A DNA stretch of 64,000 nucleotides from Oscheius tipulae (taxonomy: Eukaryota; Nematoda; Chromadorea; Rhabditida; Rhabditidae): assembly GCA_037178975.1 (NCBI GenBank), contig JASJZH010000006.1:5270001-5334000 (forward strand), read 5' to 3'. The notes beneath the pieces were generated by a model. The model was not told where the DNA came from. It did not search any database and saw nothing but the letters and a program-made list of their open reading frames with translations. This document shows, one piece after another, positions 47,329 through 59,319 of the stretch (the stretch's first letter is position 1; each line of letters begins with the position of its first letter). The translations under genes were made by a program, and so were the position numbers.

Positions 47329-48351
47329 GAGGTGTTTGTGGCTCGTCCCGCCCAACGGTCCGCCCCTCAGCTTCCCCTCCCGCTTCGGTTAGGATAGCCT
47401 GCGGCGAGAGACTGTACACTGTGGCGAGACGTCGAAGAAAGCAGCAGACAATGGCATGCGGATACCGACATTGAACCCGCCAGAGGGAACACGCCTGTTT
47501 CTAGCGTAGTCTCAAAGTTTGTGTCTGCAGACTAGAAGGATGTCTCCAGTGACGATGCAAACTTAAAGAAATTCAAGGGCAGCTCAACTTATCGCGTTTG
47601 ATCTAAAATAAAAAACGCTCGTAGATTATGTTCTTTTGTTCTTATTTCCTAAGCCTACATGCGGGTCGAACACCAGATTAATATCAAAGCAGTTTTCACA
47701 GCATCGAAAATCTCATTGCTACTTTCACTCAGTTTTTGATAACTTTCTCCCGAACCTGTTCACGGCATTCCATAGCTTTCTAAGGATTTACCTTTGTTGC
47801 AGTTTTCTTTAGTTGCGTAGGATTGTAAAGGTAGTTTCTGGATGAACAACTTAAAATTGCTCTATGGGAAACTAACTGAAGAGTTTTCGAATCGTCAAAA
47901 AGGAGAACCGTGTCAAAATGAGAACACGTGACCAACAACAGATTGAAGTAAAAGTATACTGTACAAAGATGACAAGAAGGTTCACAATAAGGAGTCCAAC
48001 TCCGTCTCAAAAGGAATCGACGTCTCACGACAGTGAGACAAGAAGCCGAAGAGACGATTAAGTATTTTTCTAGTTGCGTTACCATCTTGTTCTACAGTTA
48101 AATAGATAGATACATCGACATGTTTTTTCCCTCCTATTATTCTAATTGATCTATTGCCGTCAGTGTCGGTTTGTCGCAATCGGGCTTTGATACAGACTGT
48201 TAATGCCTAAATGTGCTACGGCAGCCTCATTTATCTTAAAGAACGAGATCCGAAGGGGATACCCGTTCAGGTGCAATCGAGACCCACTCTCGGCGCGTAT
48301 CATCGTTTGTTGCGCAAGGAACTCGAATCGTTTATTCTGTTGAATGTTCGG
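47329..48351. other. Intergenic, including a GC-rich patch
   Basis: The stretch 47330-47420 just upstream of the PTR start is unusually GC-rich for this window. The rest is AT-rich with no gene. AATAAA (minus) at 48331-48336 is the likely polyadenylation signal of xbx-1. Confidence 0.4.
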
Positions 48352-49805
48352 TCAGAGGGCAGCTATCTTTTGCATCGCTCGCTGTTCTGCTGCTTGTTGG
48401 TCCTTCTTTTGCTTCAGATACATTTCTAAGTCCTGAAATGCAAAGTTTTCCACATTTCATGTAATTGTGCATACTCTGGTCTTCCTTTCGATATGCTGAT
48501 CCACAAGAGGTTCTTTAAACAACGGATCGGTTCCGGGATCGTCGGCCACATCGTTGTTTTCCTTTTGAGGATAGTTTGAACAAAACGATTCTTTCCATAA
48601 CTGAATTGGCTGGCTTGCTCGAGTAAAGGAGCCTTCTGAAGCTGGTGGCATACCGATTTCCTGAGCTGATCGTAACCAAAATTAGGTTTTTAGCAAACCT
48701 GGAGGGAATCAGTTCCACACAAAATGAATAACGGCCGTGCGTAGTCGACGGAATGGCCTTTCGGTGATGCACTGTCGAAAACGTAATGATTTAACATAGC
48801 CTTAGTCTGACGAATAAGCACTTCGTTCTTATTGGAACAAAACTAAAGAGCTTGTATCGACAGTTTTCGTCCTTACCATAAGAGAGGCTCCATAGTAGTA
48901 AGCCACAAATCTCAGCAGCTGAGCAATGTTCCTCTGGGTCTCAGGTTCCAATGCCTTGAAAATGGTTTGTAAAATGAAGGTTGCCTAACCTGATATTCGT
49001 CAAACTTGGAGCCAATGATCAGTAATGGTATTTGAAAAGGAGAACATATCTTCATCGCATCCTGTATAAAACAATAAAGATATCAAAAGTACAACCTACC
49101 CCATAACTTGTAAGTCGTCTTTTCATAGCAGTTTGAATACGATCAAATGTGCCGGGATCTCCAAAAGAATGAAAAGCAAATTATCAAATACCTGTTTTGT
49201 TTAAGGTTTGCAAAGCATGTTCTACTTCCTCCTTAGCTGATGCTAAGAGACTCTCCAGAGTGATCCACATTTCCGAAGGCTTGCTGATATCCAGAATAAG
49301 TACGATTGAAGCCACTCTAAATTTAGACTAAAAATTAAAAGACAGGACGAACTCTAAGTTTTCTGGGGTGATAGGTAGCCGTAGAAGGTTAGTAAACTTG
49401 TGACCTCCGCCAAGCTCCCATATGTTGGAAATATCGCGTAACTGTATCTTGCTTTGACATGCTTAGAAAAAGGTGTACCTTTCCCCTCGTCCTTCTTGCG
49501 AACTGATAATCGAGAGCAATCGTAGGCTTCACAGCATCTGACCTTTCCAAATACTTCAGAAGCAACGAGGTTTTACCCTACAATACAATAGAAAGTTAGG
49601 TTTTCAACTAACACAATTAGAGCTTCCACACACGACTACATGTGATAGTTGCTTCCTTTTGATAGCACTGCCTGAACATAAATGTTATTTCAACGCAAAT
49701 TTGTTTCCACTCACTTTCAGAGCTCGCCTCCAATGTTTCTTCTAGTTTTGCTGAACGTTCTTGGTTTTCGCGTAGTTTATCCTTGGCGAGATCCCAGATA
49801 TTCAT
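48352..49805 (-). CDS. xbx-1: Cytoplasmic dynein 2 light intermediate chain (D2LIC)
   Basis: Eleven exons (transcript order): 49715-49805, 49613-49671, 49479-49577, 49353-49441, 49192-49316, 49100-49158, 48990-49061, 48877-48954, 48699-48842, 48475-48660, 48352-48432; 360 residues, matching the roughly 350 of animal D2LIC. The protein is a subunit of the retrograde intraflagellar-transport motor in cilia. Visible landmarks are MNIWDLAKDKL; a P-loop VVVCGSSNCGKTSLLLKYL; a short KPTIALDYQFARRT; WELGGGHKF; VLILDISKP; PLLIIGSKFD followed by a YYYGASLMF segment; and a charged coiled C-terminus (YLKQKKDQQAAEQRAMQK). Expected to be expressed in ciliated neurons under RFX/DAF-19 control, but I did not find a convincing X-box. 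Confidence 0.93.
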
Positions 49806-50532
49806 AGCGAGGTCGTTGAAAATAAGAGTTGAACTGACGGGTAGAGAAAGCGTTGCTATGGAAACCTTGCATACGGCAGTTCGAGTCTCGGCGTAGAAAT
49901 CTGTAATTATCGGCTAGTCGGGTAATATGGATAGGTAACAAATACAACACAAACCAGGGAAATTAGAGTTAGGATCCTGGAGGTTCACTACAGATATTTC
50001 AAATAACTATGACTATAGATAGAATGGCTGGCAATGACTATAGATAGACTGGCTGAGATGTCTAAAATGTCTTCCATTAGACCTCGTAGTTGGACTCACG
50101 CATTGGATAATAAGCGATTGAATCAAGACGGCGATGAATATCTGTTGTTGACAGTCGTATACTGTCTGCCTTAGCCTGGGTCGCAGCTCGACAAAGTTTT
50201 ATTCCACCCCATCCAATCTATCTTTTCAAATCATGTTTCAACAACAGGATTTGTGTTTTGATAGTGTTCTCGAGTTATGAATTACGCAAGCGGAGTAGGC
50301 GGGCGCAAGACTAAGAACCCGTTGCGCACCGAGTGGAACGGCGCTAGAGCCTCGATTACCAAGCCAATCCACTCTGCATCTGTTGTGTGCCTCTCTTGCT
50401 ATCGTTTTCCGATCCATGTCTCCCATAGTCGGATAAATCATTGCGTTTTTTCACAGCCGCAGACTTTGAATAAATACGATTTTCTCGCCGTTCCTGCTTC
50501 AATTCACGTCAAACTTTCATACACCATTACAG
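49806..50532. other. Divergent intergenic region, xbx-1 / GCC2-EGF gene
   Basis: Shared upstream region of two genes pointing away from each other. A near-tandem duplication of ATGACTATAGATAGA.TGGCTG occurs around 50008-50058. Otherwise there is no feature I can support. Confidence 0.4.
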
Positions 50533-52547
50533 ATGCTATTGAAACTTGCAATTTTGCTAGTAGTGCCGATTGCCTTTTCTCAGGTAAGAATGTTGGACTT
50601 GTAATCATAAGTCTGATTTAGGACAGTCTGACCATTCCCGCTATTCGTGTCGTCAGACTGCAGATCAACTATAAAGAGGCTACAGTTTCCGAGATCCAGC
50701 GAATCAGCAAGTAGGTTTTGGTAAAGACTAAGTATGTCTGATGTTAAGATGGAATTCTTTGTTGAGAAACAGTGTCCTTGCATCACTGAAGTTCATCAAT
50801 AAGCACTGGCTCATTTGTGGACAACAAGACAAGTAATAGTATCTGGAACATTGTATCTGTAGTGTGTTTAGGTCAACAAACGATTGCGGCAAAGCCCAGG
50901 TCACCGGAGAGGTTTTGAGCGACACTCATTACAGGATCAACGTGACGTTCATTGCCGAGCGGTCAGTGTGGATGTCACAGTTTCGGACTACAAACATTTA
51001 GGGACCCGATTAAAAACGTCAAGGTGGATGCCACTTCCACGGTTAGTGCTGTAGCTCAAATCGGATTGAAGGGCGGAATCTTCCAGTATACTAACTCGCT
51101 CAAGGTGAACTGGTTTTTTACTTTAGTCAGACATCCTCGCTTAGGTCCTTGGAAAGCCGGAACAGGCTCTAACATTCGATGAAGCCTTCTTCTGTTACAA
51201 GGGAGCAATTCTGAGCGATGGAGACAAGTGTCGTAAGGAATTCCGTCTACGTGATCAACCACTAATGGAAGAAAGAGTACCTATCCATCTGGACAGACTC
51301 ATTGCACTTTAACTATCATTCAATAATATTAATAATGTACACCATAAACCGTAATACCATGGGAAACATGTTTCACAGCATATAATTGGGTCGGTATTGA
51401 ATAACTTAACAATCAAACATGCCAAGCGCTTTAGAACTATGTGCACCCGGTAATTTCCATGACGATGCCGGATGCAAACCTTGCCCACGTAGCACCTATC
51501 AGGACAATCCGGGAAGACCAAAATGTAATATTTGTCCTTTGGTATGATTTAAATGCTCCCTGTGACAACTGTTCTAGGGTACTACTTCAAACATAGGAGC
51601 GTCCGAAATCTCTCATTGTTATCGTAGGTGCACTATGGTTATAGTAAACTTCAACTACATCAGACATTTGCCCTGCTGGATATTTCTTCGACGGAGCAGC
51701 TCGCGTCTGTGAACCATGTGGACTAAGGGGTTACCAGCCGGAAAAGGGAGAAGATCAATGCTTGTCGTGTCCACCTGGAACTGTTCCGTTATATCTAAAC
51801 TCTACTTCAATCGGCCATTGTCTTGGTATCATTGAAAACTACCTGACTAATTAACTCAGAAAACTGTGAACCTGGATGGCAACGGTCATCAGATGGAGGT
51901 AAATGTGAGATGTGCCCACTTGGGTCATTCAAAGGACTCGGCGACGCAGTTTGTATGCTTTGCCCTCCAGGAAAAACCACGACCAACAAAGGAGCAAAGG
52001 ATTTATCAGCTTGCAGCATGAGTAAGCGGTCAGGTTTTTGAATAATGGCGCGAACTTAGAAACCTGTTTCCCTGGCACATATCTCGACATCTCATCTGGT
52101 CAATGTCAGCCGTGTGACTTTGGTTTTTATCAAAATGATTATGATGCTAGAATCTGCAAAAAGTGCCCCGTCAGCACAACGACTCATAAAACCGGTGAGC
52201 ATACCATGAATAGAAACCAGATTTATAGGGGCCAACGTTGTCACTTTATGTCAATCCACGAATCAATGCAAGTCAGGACAACACAATTGTCATTGGCTCG
52301 CAGTTTGCATGGACTTGCCAGACGACCCAGACACTCCGAGATTCGCTTGCAAGTGCAAGCCTGGATTCATTGGAAACGGAATAACGTGCACAGGTTGATC
52401 TTTTATATTGAGATCAACATAAGTAATTTAGATGCCTGCGAAGGTTACTGCGCCAATAACGGCGAATGCTTGAAGACATCGAGAGGAGAAGTTCGCTGTA
52501 TGTGCAATAAAGGATTCAAAGGCAAACGTTGTGAAATTGTTGAATAA
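50533..52547 (+). CDS. Secreted protein with GCC2/GCC3 (ephrin-receptor-like) and EGF repeats
   Basis: Exons 50533-50583, 50622-50710, 50773-50832, 50872-50961, 51002-51104, 51145-51232, 51435-51541, 51578-51623, 51664-51825, 51860-52021, 52060-52194, 52229-52393, 52432-52547; 457 residues, all phases consistent. Signal peptide MLLKLAILLVVPIAFS; an N-terminal region of about 170 residues with few Cys that I do not recognise; then four to five repeats of the form C.PG.....G...C..C..G.Y(Q).......C..CP(.)GT as in SCUBE/SVEP-type proteins; then two EGF modules (CKCKPGFIGNGITC and CMCNKGFKGKRCE). The join between the N-terminal part and the repeats rests on a donor C/GTAAGG at 51233 giving DKCQLCAPGNF. 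If that intron is retained the frame ends at 51312. AATAAA is at 52549-52554. Confidence 0.85.
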
Positions 52548-52605
52548 TAATAAATTTATAAAAGCAATCTTTACAAACAGATCAAGAATGCTGTTAGTTA
52601 TTAGA

Positions 52606-53617
52606 TTACTTTCCGATGGGATAGCACAAGTTTCCGGTTCCACAGTTGAAATCGGCTGGACATGAGTTGTCAACGCACTGCTGGAGACCAGAACCGCCTT
52701 GCCAAGGAGAGGTAGCACAGCAGTAGCCGTTAGGCATGCATGAGTAGCCTGCACCGCAACCAACTCCGTTACTGCACTGTCCATTGCTGGCTCCGATCTG
52801 ACAACGGCAGCAGTTGTTTCCTTGAACGCAAACGAAGCCGCTAGAGCAATATCCCTGATTGCAGATTCCGTTAGAGGCTTCGGTTCCTCCACAGACGTTC
52901 ACTAAAAAGGATCAGATCTATTTATAAAATGTTGTGCTGCGATGTTCGAAAGTAGCGATAAAGCGAAGAAGTTGTTATAGTAACAATCAGAATTCTTACC
53001 AGCCAAGTTGTTGACTCCATTTCCACCACTGATACCGTTTCCAATAGTATAGCCTGGCAGGACGCCGTTTCCGATGACTGGTCCGGGAGCAATCTACAAA
53101 GACGCTTTACGGATTTGCTGAATCTATCTACCATTGGGTAAGGGTTGTAGCCGTTGTTGAATCCGTTGTTGTTGTTGAAATAGTTGTAGTTGTTGCAACA
53201 CGACGATGCACATGAGCTGTATTGGTTTGACCCATAGTTGTAAGCGACATATTGTCTGAAAATTAGTTTTTGTTTGCTCTCAAGGTTCCGAAAATACCCA
53301 TTGATGTACATTCCGTTGTACTGGTTGCAGTTCAAGTTGCTACAGCCATTGTTGCAGTTGTTGTAAGGCGAGTAAAAGGATGTGGGAAGAATTCCGACTG
53401 TCGACAGCCCATTACAGTTACTGTAGCCGCACCCGTTGCCTCCATTGTTGCAAGCTAAACATCACTTTTCCAGGTAGAAATGTTATTTACGGTATTGGGA
53501 AACATAGGTGTAAGGATAGGTGCCACACATGTAGTACACGTTCATCTGACGCTTAGATCGAGTGATTTCTTTCGCAGCAACGATACCCAGTAACACAAGG
53601 AGAAAGATCTTGGACAT
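52606..53617 (-). CDS. Secreted Asn-rich, Cys-rich protein
   Basis: Exons (transcript order) 53491-53617, 53298-53454, 53132-53255, 53000-53093, 52606-52901; 265 residues. A signal peptide ([17 protein letters not shown]) and a dibasic site (SKRQ) open the protein. The middle is low complexity with long Asn/Tyr/Gly stretches ([17 protein letters not shown]). The C-terminal 95 residues hold three repeats of a Cys module of the form C..G(Y/F).C...(N/G).CC, ending NLCYPIGK. No named domain. It is likely a structural or lumenal secreted protein. A minus-strand TATA box at 53699-53708 is 82 bases upstream. The stop lies only 58 bases from the convergent GCC2/EGF gene. Confidence 0.85.
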
Positions 53618-53698
53618 GACTGAAATGAAGTAGTTTTTTTCTTGGAATTTACAATAGCCGGAAAGGGGAGAAAGTGACGCTTTGACCGCAACTCCGAA

Positions 53699-53708
53699 GC
53701 TTATATAG
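53699..53708 (-). promoter_or_regulatory. TATA box of Asn/Cys-rich gene
   Basis: Read on the minus strand, CTATATAAGC lies about 82 bases before the start codon at 53617. Confidence 0.5.
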
Positions 53709-54475
53709 GCTGCCCATGTTCCCAGGAAGACCCAGTTTTTCCTAAGTGCAAATAGCCTGAATCAGCATCAACGACAGGATGAGTGGACGAGAGCTGCTGC
53801 ACCCTCATGACGCCTGGAGGTAAAGCGACCGCACCTCACTTTTTCACGTGTTTAAGTGTTATGGACAGTTGCGAGACAGCAGTTTGGGAGCTTCATTTCA
53901 ATAAACTGAAAAGAAACTGCTACTAGTGTTTCATAAAGCCGTAGTTCAGGGAAGATTATAGAAAGTTTTGCAAAGATCTTGAAAGAAGTCAAAAGTCGGA
54001 AAAAAGAAAAGCAATGTTTTGCTATCATCGTTTTGCGATGTTTTTGCTTACAAGAATTTGAAAACTGTAAACCTGTAACGTTTTAAACAAACAAAGTGCT
54101 CGCGTATTGTATTGGTTTTTCTCTGTGCAACTGCCGCCTGGGTTGCTTTTTCTATAGGCACGTTAAATTCAAAAACAATCCAAGAAGGCCGGTTTTCCAA
54201 ACGTCTGGTACTCGATCTTCTGGTCATTGTTTGATTAAAGCTTTTCGCAATCAAACTGCTATTTGCGCTGATATCAAACACGGTCAGTTGCGTAGTCTTT
54301 ACGGTCATCCGGACCGACAATATTTGTGATCTTTGTTTGGCATGTCTGGCTTGGAGAGTCTCTAGTTCGAAAACTACTGTCTACAACTTTCATCATATTA
54401 TAAAAGTTTATTGAGATTCTGTTTCGACTGCACTGTACAGAGATGATTTTGATTATCAGTGATGTAGATATGAAG
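53709..54475. other. Intergenic, no gene recognised
   Basis: Upstream region of the Asn/Cys-rich gene and 3' flank of the Pro/Ala-rich gene. No gene is seen. Confidence 0.4.
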
Positions 54476-55552
54476 TTATTTGCCGGTAGCATAAGAGTTT
54501 CCAGCTGGAGCAGAAGAAGCAGAGTATCCTCCCGTGGGAGCCGATAACGGAGCCGGGGCCGGGATGGGAGCAGGGGCTGGTACTGGAGCTGGAGCAGCGT
54601 ATCCCTGAAAATTTGCTGTTGGAAAGACTCTCGTTTTCCCGTTAACCTGGGAAGCCGAGATGGGAAGAGGAGCAGGGGCAGGCTCAGGAGCTGCGACCGG
54701 AGCTGGAGCAGGGGCAGGAGCGGGAGCAGAGATTGGCTGAGGAGCAGACTGCGCGTATCCACCTAAAATTATGCTCAAAAAATTGATAAAACAAACGTAC
54801 CGGCAGCAGGGGCGGGGGCTCCGAATGATGGAGTTAGGCCAGGAAAGCTCATCATGGCGGGGAGGTTGAGAGCGGGGAGAGCAGGGAATGAAGGAGCAAC
54901 AGGAGCCTGGTAGCTAGGAGCGGGGAAAGCAGGGAAAGCAGGAGCAGAAGGAGCAGGGAAGGCAGGTGCTGGGGCAACGGGAGCGGGGAATGCTGGTGCA
55001 GGAACAGATGGGAAAGCGGGAGGGGCAGCATAAGATCCACCAGAAGCGCTACCAAGGCCGGGAACGTTGGAAGGCAGAGTGGGGAGGCTTGGGAGGGCAG
55101 GAGGCTGGTAGGGAGCAGGTGCAGAAGCGTAAGCTCCGCCAAAGCTAGGAGGAGGAGGGGGAGGAGCGAAGGGAGCAGGTGGGCGAGCGTATCTAGAAAC
55201 TTTGATCTTTTCAATAGTACGTTTCTTACCCAGCTCCGCCACCACATCCACCAACAGCACCACCACAAGGAGCGGGAGCAGGAGGAGGGCACGGAGAAGG
55301 CTGAAACAATGAATTTAAGACAAATGTAAAGCCATGTACCTGGCAACCACATCCACCGCCTCCTCCTAGAGAAGGAAGAGAGAATGAGGGAAGAGACAAA
55401 CCACCTCCGCCACAACCACAGGGAGGAGGGGGAGCTCTGAACAATTCCTCTAGTCGAGTTACCTAAAAAGCTTACCCGCAACCAGAACCACCGAAGAAGA
55501 TGGCTTGGGACGTGCCCAATATAACGGCCAAAACGGTGATGAGGAACTTCAT
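54476..55552 (-). CDS. Secreted Pro/Ala/Gly-rich low-complexity protein
   Basis: Exons (transcript order) 55476-55552, 55340-55436, 55230-55300, 54801-55192, 54647-54762, 54476-54604; 293 residues. The signal peptide MKFLITVLAVILGTSQA is followed by IFFGGSGCG, Cys/Gly/Pro blocks (APPPPCGCGGGG), and then about 200 residues of Pro/Ala repeats (PAFPAPVAPAPAFPAP, APAPAPAPAPV) ending GNSYATGK. It has the same N-terminal plan and C-terminal ending style as the genes at 30851 and 56433. Extended Pro/Ala structure and secretion suggest an extracellular structural role, by inference only. A minus-strand TATA box lies at 55628-55636. Confidence 0.85.
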
Positions 55553-55627
55553 TCTGAAAATCGAAGCATAGTAAGAAATGGAAGCAGCAAGAAGCCAAGA
55601 AATGGGAGAGACGGATCCCGAGATCTC

Positions 55628-55636
55628 TTTTTATAG
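55628..55636 (-). promoter_or_regulatory. TATA box of Pro/Ala-rich gene
   Basis: CTATAAAAA on the minus strand, about 76 bases upstream of the start codon at 55552. Confidence 0.5.
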
Positions 55637-56432
55637 TCTCGATTGAAGCAGGCAAATTGAAACTTTTACGGGATCGGACCGAAATGGCTTCTAGCGAAGC
55701 GGATCGTAGCAGATGTGCCGTCAACGTACACGCATTTATACCGTCTTTGTGGGCAACTGTGGGCGTGAAAAAAGCGGTCGGGGATCGAGTACGAAAAAGC
55801 AATGATTGAGACAGATCCGGGATTATTGCCGATTTCACGCTTTGACTCCAAATTCCACAATACCGGGGGCAAGTACAAGTGGACGGATGTAGCCCCGCCG
55901 CCCAACGACCTGTGTAAGATGGGATACGGACCCTAACATGCGGTCTGGTAGCGTTGAAAACATGGAAAAGATTTTCAGAGGACTAGTGATTAATTATGCG
56001 TGTATACCTCACAATTAACTGAGCATCGAGTTTCCATTTCTATGACTTTCGAGACACGGTTCATCGATTCACTTTCAGGTGATCAATAAAAGGAGCTTCA
56101 GTTCGGCTTCTTTCAAAACTGTTTGTTTAGTGTCTCACAATCTTACTGAATATATAGAAAAGTTCATCATTTCTTGACTTGATTAAACTATTGCAACCAC
56201 TGCTTACACGACTCATGTTCAGGTTCTTGTGCCAGCATTGACCTTCTGTACGATGAGTTCCAAACTGGCTTGATGACATCATTCCGTGCGGTCGTTTCAA
56301 GTTCAATCTTGCGCGTCACCTTTTTTCGCAGCTATTGCCGACAATACTCGAACAAGTGTTGACAAAGTATAATGAAAGAATTTATTTTAAGCAGATATAC
56401 ATATAGGTCGTGTTTTCTCGTAGCATAATAGA
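55637..56432. other. Intergenic, no gene recognised
   Basis: Spacer between the two Pro/Gly-rich genes. No supportable gene on either strand. Confidence 0.4.
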
Positions 56433-56709
56433 TTACTTTCCTCCGCATCCGCAGGGAGAAGGAGGAGGGGCACATCCGCATCCACCACCTCCGAGGCTAG
56501 GGAGGGAGAGGGGGGGAAGCTGCGGAAGAGGAGGAAGACCACTGAAAACATGAGTATAAGAAACTGGTAAAGCTGTAAATTTACCCTCCACAACCGCAGG
56601 GTGAGGGAGGGGGAGCACCGCATCCGCATCCACCGCTAGACGGGAAGAGGAATCCTTCAGTGGAGGAGAAAGCCAAGACAGCGACGAAGATGGCGAAAAG
56701 GAATTTCAT
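56433..56709 (-). CDS. Small secreted Gly/Pro/Cys-rich protein
   Basis: Exons (transcript order) 56585-56709 and 56433-56541; 77 residues. Signal peptide MKFLFAIFVAVLAFSSTEG, then FLFPSSGGCGCGAPPPSPCG, a Leu/Pro stretch, and a second copy of the CGCAPPPSPCGCGG unit before the end (GGK). The two halves are an internal duplication, one per exon. It is a close neighbour and relative of the Pro/Ala-rich gene at 54476, sharing MKFL, the FFGG/FLFP junction and PSLGGGG blocks. A TATA box lies at 56803-56809. Confidence 0.85.
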
Positions 56710-56802
56710 TCTGAAAGAAGAAATAAATCTTTGTTACGCAAAGAGAAATGAATTACTGGAGAAGATAAAGCTGAGGTGTGAAGTGTCTAGCGGACTAATC
56801 CC

Positions 56803-56809
56803 TTTTATA
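56803..56809 (-). promoter_or_regulatory. TATA box of small Gly/Pro-rich gene
   Basis: CTATAAAAGG on the minus strand, about 94 bases upstream of the start codon at 56709. Confidence 0.5.
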
Positions 56810-57247
56810 GTGTCCCGTTGGGCGGATCATACGCAGTTCATGGTTAGCTGTCTTTCGTGTTTTTCTGCCGGCGACGGCGAACTGAACTTCATTTCTTGAC
56901 GTCTATACGAGCCTCCAAATACCTGCTTGTCTGTTATCTGTGCCACGCAGCGCCAGGAATCCGGGCCGTGACTGTTTTTCAAATACATGGACTAGCAGCC
57001 GATTAGGAAGATCTGCCATTGGATATGCTTCCAGTCTTCCGGATCGTAGCAAAAAGCAAATTTATTAGAAAAGAGTCAGACTCAACAGAATAGAGACAAA
57101 CAGAAAGATGACACTAGTAGACAAAGTAGAGTTGCAATAATCTCCATCACACCAGCATGAATATTCGATTATCGAAGCGTCCGAAAGGCAAGTCAGAGGT
57201 ACCTGAACTAATGGTTTTACTATCCTTTACAGAATCTAATAAGATCT
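56810..57247. other. Intergenic, no gene recognised
   Basis: Upstream of the small Gly/Pro-rich gene and 3' flank of the Ly6-like gene. Nothing else is seen. Confidence 0.4.
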
Positions 57248-57938
57248 CTACACATTCTTGAGGCACTTCTACAATTGGTCAAGTGATTCAAGTGATGACC
57301 CCATCTTGTTATTGTTCTTGTTCTTTGTCTGCTCACCTCTCCAACCGTGCAGAATGAATGATTTGGTGGACGGAATGTGTTCGGATCCATCAAATCAAAC
57401 ATCTTCTCGTAGCAGCCGCGGAACATCATCGTTGAATACGATCCTAGACAGTTGTGACGCGAACAATATTAGTGCTACTTACCGGAATTGTTGAGCGACT
57501 GGGTCCATTTAAAGCAAGGACCTTCACATTCATCTGTTGCTCGTTCCTAATTTAATATTGTTGAGGTATACAAAACGTAAAAACCTTAATGATCCAAAGG
57601 TCAGAATCACACTTGTTGTCAAATGTCAGAGGTTGAGCTATCCTTCTCTGTGGTCCTCTTTGTTTCAAAATGAAGTTCTAAATGTGAATACTTTAATTTA
57701 TTGGCTGAACTTAAAAAGTTGAAACATAAATTTTTAATTGGTCGAACAAAAGTAAGTGAAAATGTCTATCCCAACATTGAATTGTGAAGACTAAACTACC
57801 TGCTCCATATTTGTTGTAGCACAACTGTAGCATTTACCTAAATTTGGTAAAAAAAATAAAAGAATGAACGAACATACTTCTAGCATATATTGTGAAGAAT
57901 TGTGCAAAAATAAAGAGGAGCTGTGGAAGATTTCTCAT
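57248..57938 (-). CDS. Ly6-related secreted Cys-rich protein
   Basis: Exons (transcript order) 57878-57938, 57800-57837, 57585-57677, 57483-57546, 57337-57443, then a short last exon modelled at 57248-57268. A hydrophobic leader (MRNLPQLLFIFAQFFTIYA) is followed by KCYSCATTN, CDSDLW, DECEGPCFKW and MFRGCYEKMFD, the order of motifs in the nematode Ly6-type family related to C. elegans proteins of the CYSC...C.GPC...RGC pattern. The 3' end is uncertain: the modelled last exon gives a GEKCLKNV ending, while retaining the preceding intron gives a longer Cys-containing tail stopping near 57220. Neither shows a GPI signal or the usual CN ending. Confidence 0.65.
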
Positions 57939-59319
57939 GGCTTTCGCCCAAGATGCAGGCTTTGTCCACTACTCGACGAGGACGGTAAACACGATCACTC
58001 TCAGTCAATTGGAATTGGATGAAAAACTGTACTTTTGCGAGAGCTATACGTGTTTGCTTACTTTGGCTATATAGAAGGCTTGGTGTTTTTTTACATGCCT
58101 GTAAAAAGTTACATTGTACTTTGTTATTTAAGCACAGAAAGATGTATGTCTTAATGATAAATTGTTTAACAAGTAAACTGTGAGTGAAAGAAAATGACCA
58201 AGGAGACAGATGGCCTACTAATACGAGCTTCCGTTGACCGTGTTTGCACAGGCTAATACGTAAGGTGCGAAGAGGAACGGTCTCTAGTGCAAATACCAAC
58301 TTTTTAACAGAAATAAGTAATAAAATTAAGATATTAATCAATAGGAACTATATAACCCATTTGACCAAAGGAGTGAACGGAAACTGGAGCCAGGAAAAGG
58401 GAGTATTGGTTTTCGGTAGGTTCGTGGAACGACGATGTGCAAATAGCGCCACAGGATAAATAATGCACCTCGCGCGAGCTAACAGTAGCCATCGCACAAG
58501 GAAGTCATACGGCTTAAAGAAGAATGAAAAGTAGTTATTTAGATGGTTGGCTTGAAAGGTGGCTAAACTTTGGTAGCAAAAAGCTTAACATAAAAATATT
58601 GTTCATAACGAACCAACTTATGCATTTCTTTCTTACCTTCTGAAAACTTGCAAATCACACCGTCTATTTCAGGTTACTCTACTGTCGTCTTTGTCATCAA
58701 GCATATTGTCCCTTATCTGGTCATTGGTTATTTTTCAATTTGTACATTGTTTTACCTTGTAGCTTTTCCCAGAATGCGCCATCCTTCCAGATCATTGCTC
58801 CTTCTGTCTTGAAAACGTATGATACATGTGAGAGTTGTTTCTTATAAATTTGGCGCCACTTGTACAAATAGTTCTGTCTATTACTAACTTTTGAAACGCT
58901 TTAAATGTCATTGCGGTAAACACCCCGTAGCATCCATTTGTTATTATTTCTACGCTTAAAAGTGCATTTACGACCGTGCTCAGCAGTAGGGATTTTGTAC
59001 TATCAACATATTAATGCATAATAACTGATTCAACATCCCTATACTGACCTGTTGTTGCACTACTCGAGGATCAAAGTACTTTAATAGTACCAGATTCTTT
59101 CATGCTTCGTTAGAGCCTTGACGAAGTTCAAAAGTTTGTGATGAGAGAACTTTCCCTGTTCGAAAGTTAATGCGCTTCGTTCAGTCTGACCTATAGAATT
59201 GTGTACGACATAGTAGGCAAAAGTCATTTAAATAATCCTTAGGCTTTATCATATGAGAAACTTTGGTTATTTAGGATGTGTCGTCCTAGTTGTAGTGTCT
59301 GACCACCAAAACTTCAGGA
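57939..59319. other. Intergenic, no gene recognised
   Basis: Divergent spacer of about 1.4 kb with only short open frames. Confidence 0.4.

Noticed and set aside
51145-51312. Treating the N-terminal region of the GCC2/EGF gene as a separate gene ending at 51312.
   Set aside because: A strong donor at 51233 joins in phase to a Cys-rich exon and restores a regular Cys pattern; kept only as a possible isoform.
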